A model generated the notes under the pieces. That model worked only from the letters and a program-made list of their open reading frames with translations. It had not been told where the DNA came from and made no database searches. The position numbers and the translations under genes are program-made. Shown here in pieces: positions 32,416 through 40,750 of a stretch of 64,000 nucleotides of DNA. Location of the stretch: the NCBI RefSeq assembly GCF_006716445.1, contig NZ_VFPA01000002.1:1364001-1428000 (forward strand). Direction: 5' to 3'. This stretch comes from Pseudonocardia kunmingensis. Its GTDB lineage: Bacteria > Actinomycetota > Actinomycetes > Mycobacteriales > Pseudonocardiaceae. Within the stretch, counting starts at the first letter, position 1; each line of letters begins with the position of its first letter.

Positions 32416-33287
32416 CAGACGTTGGCCTCCCGGACGTCGAACCGGCCGCGCAGCCGGTCGCCGACCAGGTTGAGCGACAGCACGGTCAGGAACATGACGA
32501 CCGCGGGGATCGCGGCCACGTGCGGGCTGGTCTCGAGGTGCCGCTTGCCTTCGGCGATCATGCTTCCCCAGGTCGGGGCGGGTGGCGGTACGGAGAGCCC
32601 GAGGAACGCCAGCGAGCCCTCCAGGATGACGATCACGCCGGTCGCGACCAGCGCGTAGGCGAGCAGCGGCAGGACGACGTTGGGCAGGACCTCGGACACG
32701 AGCAGCCGCAGCGGCTTCGCGCCCATCGCCCGGGCGGCGAGGACGAACTCCCGCTGCGCCACGGAGAGCGTGTTGGCCCGCGCCACCCGCGCGTAGACCG
32801 GGATGGACAGGAACCCGATCACGAGCGAGATCGCCACGAGGCTCTGCCCGACGAAGGCGACGAGCGCGAGCAGCAGCACCAGGCCGGGGAAGGCCAGGAT
32901 GACGTCGACCGCCGCCATCACGAACGTCTCCGCGCGTCCCCGGAAGAACCCGACGACGATGCCGAGCGTGCCCCCGACGACCAGGCCCACCGACACCGCG
33001 GCGAGGCTCACCACGACCGACACCCGCGCGCCGTGGACGATCCGGGCCAGGATGTCGCGGCCGGTGCCGTCCGTTCCGAGCAGGTGCTCGCCCGACGGGG
33101 GCTGGAGCATCGCCTCCACCGAGAGCATCTCGGGATCGGCGACCGGGAGCCACTCGGCGAACGCCGCGAAGACCCCGATCAGCACCAGCCAGGCCACCGC
33201 GCACCAGAAGACGACGCCGTGGCGGCGTCGGGTGCGCGGTGGCCCCGGGGTCGTGGCGGCCTCCGGCACGCGGTCAGCGATCGCCAT
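32415..33287 (-). CDS. Peptide-type ABC transporter B, permease (DppC-like)
   Basis: 290-residue inner-membrane permease. A first span (VVFWCAVAWLVLIGVFAAFA) follows a basic N-terminus. The periplasmic hallmark HLLGTDGTGRD (about 68-78), further spans, and an EAA loop (FVLAARAMGAK...EVLPN) follow. It overlaps the DppB-like gene by 14 nt, a tight coupling. It pairs with the binding protein at 34224. Confidence 0.94.
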   Translation of the reverse strand: MAIADRVPEAATTPGPPRTRRRHGVVFWCAVAWLVLIGVFAAFAEWLPVADPEMLSVEAMLQPPSGEHLLGTDGTGRDILARIVHGARVSVVVSLAAVSVGLVVGGTLGIVVGFFRGRAETFVMAAVDVILAFPGLVLLLALVAFVGQSLVAISLVIGFLSIPVYARVARANTLSVAQREFVLAARAMGAKPLRLLVSEVLPNVVLPLLAYALVATGVIVILEGSLAFLGLSVPPPAPTWGSMIAEGKRHLETSPHVAAIPAVVMFLTVLSLNLVGDRLRGRFDVREANV

Positions 33288-34221
33288 GCCGGATCCTCGG
33301 GTCGAGTGCGGAGTACAGCGCGTCGACGAGGAAATTGATCACGACGAACGCGGTGGCGACGACGAGGACGACGCCCTGCACCAGCAGCAGGTCGCGCTGC
33401 AGGATCGCGTCGTACATCAGCCGGCCGACCCCGGGCACCGCGAAGATCTGCTCGACGACCACGGAGCTGCTGATCAGCACCCCGAACTGGATGCCCGCGA
33501 CGGTCAGCAGCGAGAACGACGAGGGCCGCAGGGCGTGCCGGAACAGGACCCGCGCCGTGCTGATCCCCTTCGACTCCGCCATCGTGACGTAGTCCTCCTG
33601 CAACGTGGCGATCATGTCGCTGCGCAGCAGCCGGGTGAACACCGCGATGTTCACGGCGGCCAGCGAGAACGCCGGCAGGAACGCCCGGTGCAGGCTCTCG
33701 ACGGGATCGTCGCCGAACTCCTCCCAACCGGTCGCGGGGAACCAGCCCAGCGTCACCGAGAACAGGTAGATGGCGAGGATGGCCATCATGAAGTTCGGCA
33801 TCGACAGCAGCGAGAACGTCGCGCCCGTGATGACGCGGTCGGCCGTGCCGCCCGAGCGGTAAGCCGCCAGCACGCCGAGCGGCACCGCGATGAGCAGTGC
33901 CAGCAGCACCGCCATCAGCCCGAGCTGCAGCGTCACCGGCGCCCGCTCCCCGATCGCCTCCGCCACCTCCTGCCCCGTCTGGTACGAGGTGCCCAGGTCG
34001 CCGGTCAGCACACCGCCGAGCCACCTCAGGTAGCGCAGCGGCAGCGGGTCGTCCAGCCCCAGGTCGGCGCGGACCGCGGCCACGGCCTCCGGCGTGGCCT
34101 GGTCTCCGAGGATCTGGCGGGCGGGGTCGCCCGGCAGCAGGCTGGTGAGCAGGAAGGTCAGGAACGAGACGGCCAGCACGGTGAGCAGCAGCCGCCGGAG
34201 CTTGCGTCCGAGTGTGCGCAC
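33274..34221 (-). CDS. Peptide-type ABC transporter B, permease (DppB-like)
   Basis: 315-residue permease opening with a span at LLLTVLAVSFLTFLLTSLLPGDPA (family motif LLPGDPA). It also has the DLGTSYQTG periplasmic motif and an EAA loop (YVTMAESKGISTARVLFRHALRP). The GTG 34221 starts 2 nt after the binding-protein stop; longer upstream readings run through the binding-protein gene in another frame and are not real. The C-terminus DALYSALDPRIR is typical. Confidence 0.93.
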   Translation of the reverse strand: MRTLGRKLRRLLLTVLAVSFLTFLLTSLLPGDPARQILGDQATPEAVAAVRADLGLDDPLPLRYLRWLGGVLTGDLGTSYQTGQEVAEAIGERAPVTLQLGLMAVLLALLIAVPLGVLAAYRSGGTADRVITGATFSLLSMPNFMMAILAIYLFSVTLGWFPATGWEEFGDDPVESLHRAFLPAFSLAAVNIAVFTRLLRSDMIATLQEDYVTMAESKGISTARVLFRHALRPSSFSLLTVAGIQFGVLISSSVVVEQIFAVPGVGRLMYDAILQRDLLLVQGVVLVVATAFVVINFLVDALYSALDPRIRHGDR

Positions 34222-34223
34222 CG

Positions 34224-35843
34224 CTACTCCACGATCGACACGTTGGCCCACGTCACGGCCGTCATCGGGAAGCCGTCGCCAGGGGTGCCGTCGGGGAAGG
34301 TCCAGTCGGGGATGCCCTGCAGCTCCGGGCGGGCCGCGACCGAGGTGGGCGTGTGGCCCGTCCACGTGTGCGGGACGAGCTCGGCGAGCCGGACCATGAT
34401 GGCGTCGACGGCCTGTTCGCGGGCCGCCTGGTCGGTGGTCGAGCACAGCGTGGCGAGGTGCTGCTGGACCTCCGCGTCGTCGAGGTTCGTGTAGTTGGTC
34501 GGCGTGACCTCCGGGTCGCCGAAGCTGTTGCGCAGCGTGATGCAGGGGTCGTCCTCGTTGCCGAAGCGCGAGGTGTTGATCATGAAGTCGCCCGAGGCGT
34601 TGGTGTCGGTGATGACCGCGACCTCGACCTGGTGCATGTTGTGCACGAACCCGACCGCCTCCCACATCGCCTTGTAGCCCAGGCCCATCTCCACGACGCT
34701 CGGGTCCGGGATGATGTTGTGCTCCAGCACGACGGGCTCGCCGGGTGCCTTGCCGTCGGAGCGGTTCGGGTCGTTGCGGTACTCGTCCAGCAGCTGCCGG
34801 GCCCGCCCCGGGTCGTTCGTGGGCCACGTCTGCTCCGCGCGTTCGGAGTGCCAGGGGCTGTCGGGCTGGTAGTACTGGGTGGCGGTCGGGGAGAGGTCCG
34901 ACCCGCCGAGCAGATCGAGGATCGCGGGCTGGTCGATGGCGTAGGCCAGGGCCTGCCGGACGCGCACGTCGTCCAGCGGGGGCTGCTGCGTGTTGAGCAG
35001 CTGCCCACCGGCCAGGTTGCCGATGAAGTCGTGCGTGGTGACGTCCTCGAGCGCGCGGACCTGGCGGACCGTGCTCTGGCGCAGGGTCTGCATGGCGTCG
35101 ATGTCGCCGGACTGCAGCGACGCGACCCTCGCGTTCTCGTCCGTGATCACCTGGAAGGTGATGCGGTCGAGCTTCGGCAGGCCTTCGCGCCAGTAGTCCT
35201 CGTTGCGCTCCAGCTCGAGCTCGCTGCCCCGCAGCCAGCTCGCGAAGCGGAACGGGCCCGTGCCCACCGGCTGGGAGGCGAAGGCGTCGGCGCCCTGCTC
35301 GGCGGCGGCCGTGGGGGAGAACGGCCAGCCGGCCGGGCCCTCCAGCACGGCGGGGAAGGACGCGTCCGGTTCGGTGAGGGTGTAGCGGACCGTCAGGTCG
35401 TCGACGACCTCGAGCGACTCCACGAAGCGCAACGAGCCGAGGAGGTTCGACGTCGGGATCGAGAGGTACTGGTCGTAGATGGTCTTGAGCGCCTGCGCGT
35501 CCAGCGGCGTGCCGTCGTGGAACCGGACGCCCGGGCGCAGCGTCAGCGTCCACTGCGTCAGGTCCGCATTCGGCTCCAGCGACTCGGCCAGGTAGGGGCG
35601 CATCGCCCCGTTCGCGTCCGTGCGCATCAGCGGATCGAAGACGGCGTAGGCGACGTTGAGGCTGGGATAGTTGATCAGCAGGTTGCGGCCGGGGAGCCAG
35701 CCCGTCGTCTCGGACTCGAGTCCGACGACGATCTCGTTGTCGTCGGCGGAACCGCCGGAACCGCAGCCCGCGACGAGCATCGCGGTGCAGAGGAATCCCG
35801 CGACGACGCTGCGTGAGCGGGCACTGCGTGACCGGAAGGACAT
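34224..35843 (-). CDS. Peptide-type ABC transporter B, solute-binding lipoprotein (family 5)
   Basis: 539-residue extracellular binding protein (SBP_bac_5, DppA/OppA-like). The lipoprotein signal has a basic N-terminus, a hydrophobic stretch and the lipobox LVAGC (Cys27), so it is tethered outside the membrane. Family features: FDPLMR, LRPGVRFHDGTPLDA (about 103-117), YWREGLPKLDRI and VRQALAYAIDQPA. Its promoter (35883-35912) carries an operator between the -35 and -10. The ligand is not deducible; family members bind peptides, nickel complexes, opines or sugars. Confidence 0.94.
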   Translation of the reverse strand: MSFRSRSARSRSVVAGFLCTAMLVAGCGSGGSADDNEIVVGLESETTGWLPGRNLLINYPSLNVAYAVFDPLMRTDANGAMRPYLAESLEPNADLTQWTLTLRPGVRFHDGTPLDAQALKTIYDQYLSIPTSNLLGSLRFVESLEVVDDLTVRYTLTEPDASFPAVLEGPAGWPFSPTAAAEQGADAFASQPVGTGPFRFASWLRGSELELERNEDYWREGLPKLDRITFQVITDENARVASLQSGDIDAMQTLRQSTVRQVRALEDVTTHDFIGNLAGGQLLNTQQPPLDDVRVRQALAYAIDQPAILDLLGGSDLSPTATQYYQPDSPWHSERAEQTWPTNDPGRARQLLDEYRNDPNRSDGKAPGEPVVLEHNIIPDPSVVEMGLGYKAMWEAVGFVHNMHQVEVAVITDTNASGDFMINTSRFGNEDDPCITLRNSFGDPEVTPTNYTNLDDAEVQQHLATLCSTTDQAAREQAVDAIMVRLAELVPHTWTGHTPTSVAARPELQGIPDWTFPDGTPGDGFPMTAVTWANVSIVE

Positions 35844-35882
35844 GCCACCCTCGCACTCCGTTGTGGCCGAGCGGACGTCACG

Positions 35883-35912
35883 ACGCTACTTTACGAACGT
35901 TCAGTCAGTCAA
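35883..35912 (-). promoter_or_regulatory. Promoter of transporter B with operator site 4 in the spacer
   Basis: On the minus strand, TTGACT (35907-35912) and TAGCGT (35883-35888) are separated by 18 bp. The palindrome CTTTACGAACGTTCAG (35889-35904, plus-strand reading) fills that spacer, an arrangement that would block polymerase when bound. The binding-protein start is 40 bp downstream. Confidence 0.7.
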
Positions 35913-35972
35913 TCCGCCGCTGCCGGCGGTCGGCCCCAGCCGGAACTTCTGCATCAGCGCGGCGATCCGGTG

Positions 35973-36782
35973 TCACGGCAGGTCCCGGAACACCGGTGGC
36001 CGCTTCTCGAAGTTCGCCGCGACCGCCTCGACCTGGTTGGGGCTGCCGATGAGCGCCCCGATCTCGGCCTGCTCCGCGGCGAAGCCGCCGGCGAGGTCCA
36101 CCCGCCCCGCCATGTCCAGCAGCCGCTTGGCGGCGCGGACCGCATGCGGGTTGCGGCCCGCGATCTCCCGGGCCAGCGCGAGCGCCGCACCGCGCGGGTC
36201 CGGATCGGTCCGCGTGCACAGCCCGAGCGCCGCGGCCTCCTCGCCGGTCACGACCCGCCCGGTGAGCGTCAGCTCCTTCGCCACGTCCCGGCCGACCAGC
36301 TCGGGCAGCAGCTGGGTGCCGGTCATGTCGGGGATCAGCCCCCACACCACCTCCATCACCGACAGCCGCGCGTCCGGCGCGACGATCCGGATGTCGGCCC
36401 CGAGGGCGATCTGCAGCCCGCCGCCGAGCGCGTTGCCCCGCACCGCGGCGATCACCGGCACCGGCAGCTCCGCCCACGCGTACGCCGCGCGCTGCCCCGC
36501 CGCCTTCGCCGGGCCGTCCGATGGCGGCAGCTGCGCCGTCGCCGACAGCCGCTCGCCCGAGGCCATCGCCCGGAACGCGCCGAAGTCCAGGCCCGCGCAG
36601 AAGTCCGGCCCCTCGCCGGACAGCACCACGACCCGCACCGACCGGTCGCCCTTCAGTCGTTCGCCTGCCGTCACCAGGCCGGCGAACATCGCAGGGTCGA
36701 GCGCGTTGCGCTTCTCCGGTCGTGACAGCCGGACGTCGGCCACCCCGTCCGTGACCGTCACGCAGACCCGCTGCTCGCTCAT
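35973..36782 (-). CDS. Enoyl-CoA hydratase/isomerase family protein (crotonase)
   Basis: 269-residue crotonase-fold protein. CoA-binding motifs SRPEKRNALD (about 20-29) and DFCAGLDFGAF and the oxyanion segment NALGGGLQIALG are visible. The first catalytic Glu position (GGGxE) holds Gln, while the second region (VMEVVWGLIPDMTG) keeps a Glu, as in several non-hydratase crotonases. The ATG at 36782 is preferred over GTG 36791 because the GGGGA site is then properly spaced. It follows a second crotonase gene across a 32-bp tandem-repeat array. Confidence 0.88.
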   Translation of the reverse strand: MSEQRVCVTVTDGVADVRLSRPEKRNALDPAMFAGLVTAGERLKGDRSVRVVVLSGEGPDFCAGLDFGAFRAMASGERLSATAQLPPSDGPAKAAGQRAAYAWAELPVPVIAAVRGNALGGGLQIALGADIRIVAPDARLSVMEVVWGLIPDMTGTQLLPELVGRDVAKELTLTGRVVTGEEAAALGLCTRTDPDPRGAALALAREIAGRNPHAVRAAKRLLDMAGRVDLAGGFAAEQAEIGALIGSPNQVEAVAANFEKRPPVFRDLP

Positions 36783-36802
36783 CTCGATCACTCCCCGTCG
36801 GC

Positions 36803-36930
36803 GTTGTCTGTTCGCTCCGCAGGCTCCGCTCAGCGTTGTCTGTTCGCTCCGCAGGCTCCGCTCAGCGTTGTCTGTTCGCTCCGCAGGCTCCGCTCAGCGT
36901 TGTCTGTTCGCTCCGCAGGCTCCGCTCAGC
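36803..36930. repeat. Tandem repeat, four identical 32-bp units
   Basis: Four perfect copies begin at 36803, 36835, 36867 and 36899. Each unit contains GCTCCGC twice, 9 bp apart. The last unit covers the stop codon of the upstream crotonase gene; the array fills nearly the whole gap between two crotonase genes. Unit length is not a multiple of three. Confidence 0.97.
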
Positions 36931-37702
36931 GTCCCGTGAACCGGGCGGGGCGCCTCTCCAGGAACGACGCCACCCCCTCGGCGTGGTCGGCGGAGGCGAA
37001 GCACTCCGCCATCGCGGCCCGCGTGGCGCCGACGTGGGCGCGCAGGTCCGCGCCCGCGCCCTCGAGCACGAGCTTCTTGGTGCGTACCAACGCGAACGGC
37101 GACGCCGTCGCGATGGTGCGGGCGAGCCGCTCCGCGGCGGCGGGCAGCTCGTCGGGCTCGACCACCTCGGTCGCGAACCCGAGGGCCAGCGCCTGCCCGG
37201 CGTCGAGGTCCTCGCCGGTGTAGAGCAGCCGCAGCGCCGGCCCGACGCCGATCTGGCGGGGCAGCAGCCAGGTTCCCGCGCCGGTGTCGGACACCAGCCC
37301 GCGGTGCACGAAGTTCCAGCGGAACCGGGCCCGGGTCGACACGACGCGCAGGTCGGCCTGCGTGGCGAACTCGGCACCCATGCCGACGGCCATCCCGTCG
37401 ACGGCCGCCACGACCGGCTTCGGGCACCCCATCAGCAGCGGAACGCCGCCTCCGCCGTCGCCGTCGGCGCGACCGCGGTCACCCGGGTCGCGGCCGGCCA
37501 GGTCGGCGAGGTCGATCCCGGCGCAGAAGCTGCCCGGCACGCCCGTGACCAGCAGGACCCGCACCTGCTCGTCGGCGCCGGCCCGTGCGACGCAGGCGGT
37601 GAACTCCTCCAGCATCGCGTAGGTCATCGCGCCGCGCTTCTCCGGCCGGTCGATGGTGGCGGTGGCGACGCCCTCGGTCACCTCGTAGCGGATCTCGCGC
37701 AT
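36926..37702 (-). CDS. Enoyl-CoA hydratase/isomerase family protein (crotonase)
   Basis: 258-residue crotonase. DRPEKRGAM (about 18-26), SFCAGIDLADLAG (CoA/oxyanion loop) and DGMAVGMGAEFATQADL are present. The Glu of the GxE position is kept, but the second catalytic position (FRWNFVHRGL) has Phe, so simple hydration is uncertain. The start follows AGGAGGAG. It is divergent from the acyl-CoA dehydrogenase at 37853; the gap holds two operator copies. Its stop codon lies within the 32-bp repeat array. Confidence 0.9.
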   Translation of the reverse strand: MREIRYEVTEGVATATIDRPEKRGAMTYAMLEEFTACVARAGADEQVRVLLVTGVPGSFCAGIDLADLAGRDPGDRGRADGDGGGGVPLLMGCPKPVVAAVDGMAVGMGAEFATQADLRVVSTRARFRWNFVHRGLVSDTGAGTWLLPRQIGVGPALRLLYTGEDLDAGQALALGFATEVVEPDELPAAAERLARTIATASPFALVRTKKLVLEGAGADLRAHVGATRAAMAECFASADHAEGVASFLERRPARFTGR

Positions 37703-37737
37703 CGGCGGGCTCCTCCTGCTTCGCTGCCGGGGGACAG

Positions 37738-37764
37738 CGCCATGCTAGCTGAACGATCGTTAAG
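37738..37764. promoter_or_regulatory. Operator site 5 (CTGAACGATCGTTAAG) with upstream CATGCT
   Basis: Perfect-core palindrome at 37749-37764, with CATGCT starting 8 bp before it. The 27-bp block recurs with two differences at 37817-37843. It is nearest to the divergent crotonase gene and may control it. Confidence 0.65.
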
Positions 37765-37816
37765 TGAGCTAGTGCCTCCGAGACTGCCTCCCCCCCTTCC
37801 CTCATCGCCGACGCGG

Positions 37817-37843
37817 TGCCATGCTGGCTGAACGATCGTTAAG
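37817..37843 (+). promoter_or_regulatory. Operator site 6 (CTGAACGATCGTTAAG) with upstream CATGCT
   Basis: Second copy of the block, palindrome 37828-37843, ending where the AGGAGG ribosome site of the acyl-CoA dehydrogenase begins. Binding here could occlude both the transcription start and the leader. Confidence 0.65.
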
Positions 37844-37852
37844 GAGGTCAAC

Positions 37853-39112
37853 GTGGACTTCGAACTCCCGGTGGAGCTGACCCAACGGCTCGCCGAGCTC
37901 GACGAGTTCATCGAGCGGGAGATCAGGCCCCTCCAGTCGCAGGACGACAACGAGCGGTTCTTCGACCACCGCCGCGAGTACTCCCGCACCGACTTCGAGA
38001 ACGGCGGCGTGCCGCGGCGCGAGTGGGAGGAGCTGCTCGGCGAGATGTTCCGGCGCGCCGACGCCGCCGGCTGGCTGCGCTACGGGCTGCCGAAGGAGGT
38101 CGGCGGCTCGGACGGCAGCAACCTGGACATGGCGGTCATCCGCGAGCACCTCGCCCGCAAGGGTCTCGGCCTGCACAACGACCTGCAGAACGAGGCGTCG
38201 GTGGTCGGGAACTTCCCGTTCGTCCACATGATGCTCGCCTTCGGCACGAGCGAGCAGAAGGAGGAGTTCCTGGAGCCGATGCTGAGCCGCACCAAGCGGA
38301 TCGGCTTCGGCCTCACCGAGCCCGACCACGGCAGCGACGCCACGTGGATGGAGACCACGGCCGTCCGCGACGGGGACGACTGGATCCTCAACGGGGCGAA
38401 GCGGTTCAACTCCGGCATGCACTCGGCCACGCACGACGTGGTGTTCGCCCGGACGTCCGGGAAGCCGGGGGACGCCCGCGGGATCACGGCGTTCTTCACC
38501 CCGACCGACAGCCCGGGCTTCTCGGTGGACTTCCACTGGTGGACCTTCAACATGCCCACCGACCACGCCGAGGTGACGATCCGGGACGTGCGGGTGCCGC
38601 ACTCGGCGATCTTCGGCGAGGAGGGCGAGGGGTTGGCGGTGGCGCAGACGTTCGTGCACGAGAACCGCATCCGCCAGGCCGCCTCCGGGGTCGGCGCCGG
38701 GCAGTTCTGCGTCGACCGCAGCGTCGCCTACGCGCGTGAGCGGGTGACGTTCGGCCAACCGCTGGCCACCCGCCAGGCGATCCAGTGGCCGTTGGTGGAG
38801 CTGCAGACCGAGGCGGAGATGCTGCGCGGCCTGGTGCGCAAGACGGCGTGGGAGCTGGACCGGGTGCCGCACATGGAGATCAGCGACAAGGTCTCGATGT
38901 GCAACTACCGGGCCAACCGGTTCGTCTGCGAGGCGGCCGACCGCGCCATGCAGGTGCACGGCGGCCTGGGTTACACCCGGCACACGCCGTTCGAGCACAT
39001 CTACCGCCACCACCGCCGCTACCGCATCACCGAGGGCTCCGAGGAGGTCCAGATGCGCAAGGTGGCGGGGTACCTGTTCGGGTTCGCCGGCCCCCGCAGG
39101 ATCCGCGGATGA
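37853..39112 (+). CDS. Acyl-CoA dehydrogenase
   Basis: 419-residue FAD acyl-CoA dehydrogenase. FGLTEPDHGSDATWMET (about 147-163) contacts FAD and substrate. VFARTSGKPGD is the usual loop. The C-terminal YRITEGSEEVQMRKVAGY contains a Glu at the position of the catalytic base of classical ACADs. GTG start with AAGGAGG, directly behind operator site 6. It leads an operon with a cyclase, TetR, APH-DUF6285 kinase and CoA ligase. Substrate length or ring type unknown. Confidence 0.92.
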   Translation: MDFELPVELTQRLAELDEFIEREIRPLQSQDDNERFFDHRREYSRTDFENGGVPRREWEELLGEMFRRADAAGWLRYGLPKEVGGSDGSNLDMAVIREHLARKGLGLHNDLQNEASVVGNFPFVHMMLAFGTSEQKEEFLEPMLSRTKRIGFGLTEPDHGSDATWMETTAVRDGDDWILNGAKRFNSGMHSATHDVVFARTSGKPGDARGITAFFTPTDSPGFSVDFHWWTFNMPTDHAEVTIRDVRVPHSAIFGEEGEGLAVAQTFVHENRIRQAASGVGAGQFCVDRSVAYARERVTFGQPLATRQAIQWPLVELQTEAEMLRGLVRKTAWELDRVPHMEISDKVSMCNYRANRFVCEAADRAMQVHGGLGYTRHTPFEHIYRHHRRYRITEGSEEVQMRKVAGYLFGFAGPRRIRG

Positions 39113-40035
39113 CCGGCGACTTCCGGGAGATCGGCAGGCAGCTGTCGAACTGGGGCCGCTGGGACGCCGACGGGCGGCGCGACGAGCGGGGCACCACGAA
39201 CCTGCTCACGCCCGAGCGGATCGTCGCCGCGGCCGGGCTCGTCCGGACGGGCAAGGTGTTCGACCTCGGCATCCCGTTCGGACCGGGCGGCCCGCAGCCG
39301 GGTGGCGGCCGGATCAACCCGGTGCTGCTGCTGTCGGAGACCGGCGCCGACCAGGACCGCCCCGGGGCGTTCCACTACGCCGACGACTACGTGTTCATGC
39401 CGTTGCAGAGCGCGTCGCAGTGGGACGGGCTCGCGCACGTCTACTACGACGGGGAGCTCTACAACGGCTTCCCCGCCTCGGACATCACCCCGCACGGGGC
39501 GAAGCACCTGTCCATCGAGCACCAGTCCAAGGGCATCGCCGGGCGCGGTGTGCTGGTCGACGTCGCGCGGTACCGAGGTGTCGACTGGCTCGAGGCGGGG
39601 GAGGTGATCACCCCGGACGAGCTGGATGCCACGCTGGCCGCACAGGGCACCGAGGTGCGCGCGGGTGACGTCGTGGCGGTGCGGACCGGGTGGCGGCGCA
39701 AGTTCCTCGCCGACGGGGATGCGGCGTCCTTCATGGCGGGGGAGCCGGGGCTGGGGCTGGCCTGCTGCGAGTGGTTGCACGGCCACGACGTGGCGGCGGT
39801 GTGCTCGGACAACTGGGCGATCGAGGTGCTGCCGGGGGAGATCGACGGCGAGACGCTGCCGGTGCACATGGTGCTCATCCGGGACATGGGGATGACGCTG
39901 GGCGAGATCCTCGACTTCGAGGAGCTGGCGCAGGACTGCGCCGCCGACGGGCGCTACGACTTCTTCCTGGCGGCGCCGCCGATCAAGTTCCGCCGCGCTC
40001 TCGGCTCGCCGATCAACCCCCTGGCCGTCAAGTGA
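39109..40035 (+). CDS. Cyclase family protein (KynB-type metal hydrolase fold)
   Basis: 308-residue member of the cyclase/arylformamidase family, metal-dependent hydrolases acting on amides, lactones or cyclic ketones. QSASQWDGLAHVYYDG (about 104-119) corresponds to the metal-binding HxGTHxDxPxH region of KynB, with altered first residues. AGDVVAVRTGW and a late VHMVLIRDMGMTLGE follow, typical of the longer (about 300 aa) subgroup. The ATG overlaps the acyl-CoA dehydrogenase stop (ATGA). A ring-opening hydrolysis role fits the operon, but the substrate is not recognised. Confidence 0.87.
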   Translation: MTGDFREIGRQLSNWGRWDADGRRDERGTTNLLTPERIVAAAGLVRTGKVFDLGIPFGPGGPQPGGGRINPVLLLSETGADQDRPGAFHYADDYVFMPLQSASQWDGLAHVYYDGELYNGFPASDITPHGAKHLSIEHQSKGIAGRGVLVDVARYRGVDWLEAGEVITPDELDATLAAQGTEVRAGDVVAVRTGWRRKFLADGDAASFMAGEPGLGLACCEWLHGHDVAAVCSDNWAIEVLPGEIDGETLPVHMVLIRDMGMTLGEILDFEELAQDCAADGRYDFFLAAPPIKFRRALGSPINPLAVK

Positions 40036-40098
40036 GGACGTCCGTGCAGGTAGCCTGGCTGCCCCTGACCGACCGGACGCCTGATGGGAGGTGGCCGC

Positions 40099-40728
40099 GT
40101 GGCGAGTCCCGCCCGTCCGCACCCGGCCACGTCCGGCTCGTCGCGGTCGAGCCTGCCGGGGGAGTCGGGCATCCTGGACGCGGCGATCGCGGTCATGGCC
40201 GAGCACGGCTACCACGGCACCTCCGTGCGGGACATCGCGGTGCGCGCCGGGGTGAGCCCCGCGGCGCTCTACCACCACTTCACCTCGAAGCAGCAGGTCC
40301 TCGTCACGATCATGGAGCGGGGGATCGAGGCGCTGCTCCACCGCACGGCGACGGCCCTCGACGCGGCGGGCGAGCACCCCGCGGACCGGCTGCGGGCGCT
40401 GGTCGAGGTGCAGGTGCTGTTCCACCTCGAGGACCAGCGGGGCACGCTGCTGGGCACCAGCGAGCTGCGCGCGCTGGAGGAGCCGGTCCGCAGCGCGCAC
40501 CGGGCCAAGCGGCTGCAGCAGCAGCGCTACTTCGACGCGACCGTCGCGGACGGGGTGGCGCGGGAGGTGTTCACCACCTCCCTGCCGGACGAGGCCGCGC
40601 GGGCGATCGTGGTGATGTGCACCGGTGTCGCGGGCTGGTTCTCCGCAGGCGGCCGGCTGAGCCGCGCCCAGGTGGTGCGCCGCTACCAGCGGCTGGCCCT
40701 CGACATGGTCGGGTCGCGCACCGGCTGA
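40099..40728 (+). CDS. TetR-family transcriptional regulator
   Basis: 209 residues. The N-terminal HTH covers GTSVRDIAVRAGVSPAALYHHFTSKQQVL (about 39-67), followed by a TetR C-terminal ligand domain with EVQVLFHLEDQRG. The start is set at GTG 40099 because GGGAGG lies just before it; ATG 40084 is an in-frame alternative. It sits inside an acyl-CoA operon, 63 bp after the cyclase and 22 bp before the kinase gene. With no palindrome immediately upstream, it is a candidate regulator of the dispersed operator, responding to an acyl-CoA (inference). Confidence 0.9.
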   Translation: MASPARPHPATSGSSRSSLPGESGILDAAIAVMAEHGYHGTSVRDIAVRAGVSPAALYHHFTSKQQVLVTIMERGIEALLHRTATALDAAGEHPADRLRALVEVQVLFHLEDQRGTLLGTSELRALEEPVRSAHRAKRLQQQRYFDATVADGVAREVFTTSLPDEAARAIVVMCTGVAGWFSAGGRLSRAQVVRRYQRLALDMVGSRTG

Positions 40729-40750
40729 TCCCGGCCCGCGGGGGTGTGCG

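Noticed and set aside
36803..36930. 32-bp repeats considered as a CRISPR array
   Set aside because: Units are directly adjacent without spacers and no cas genes are present.
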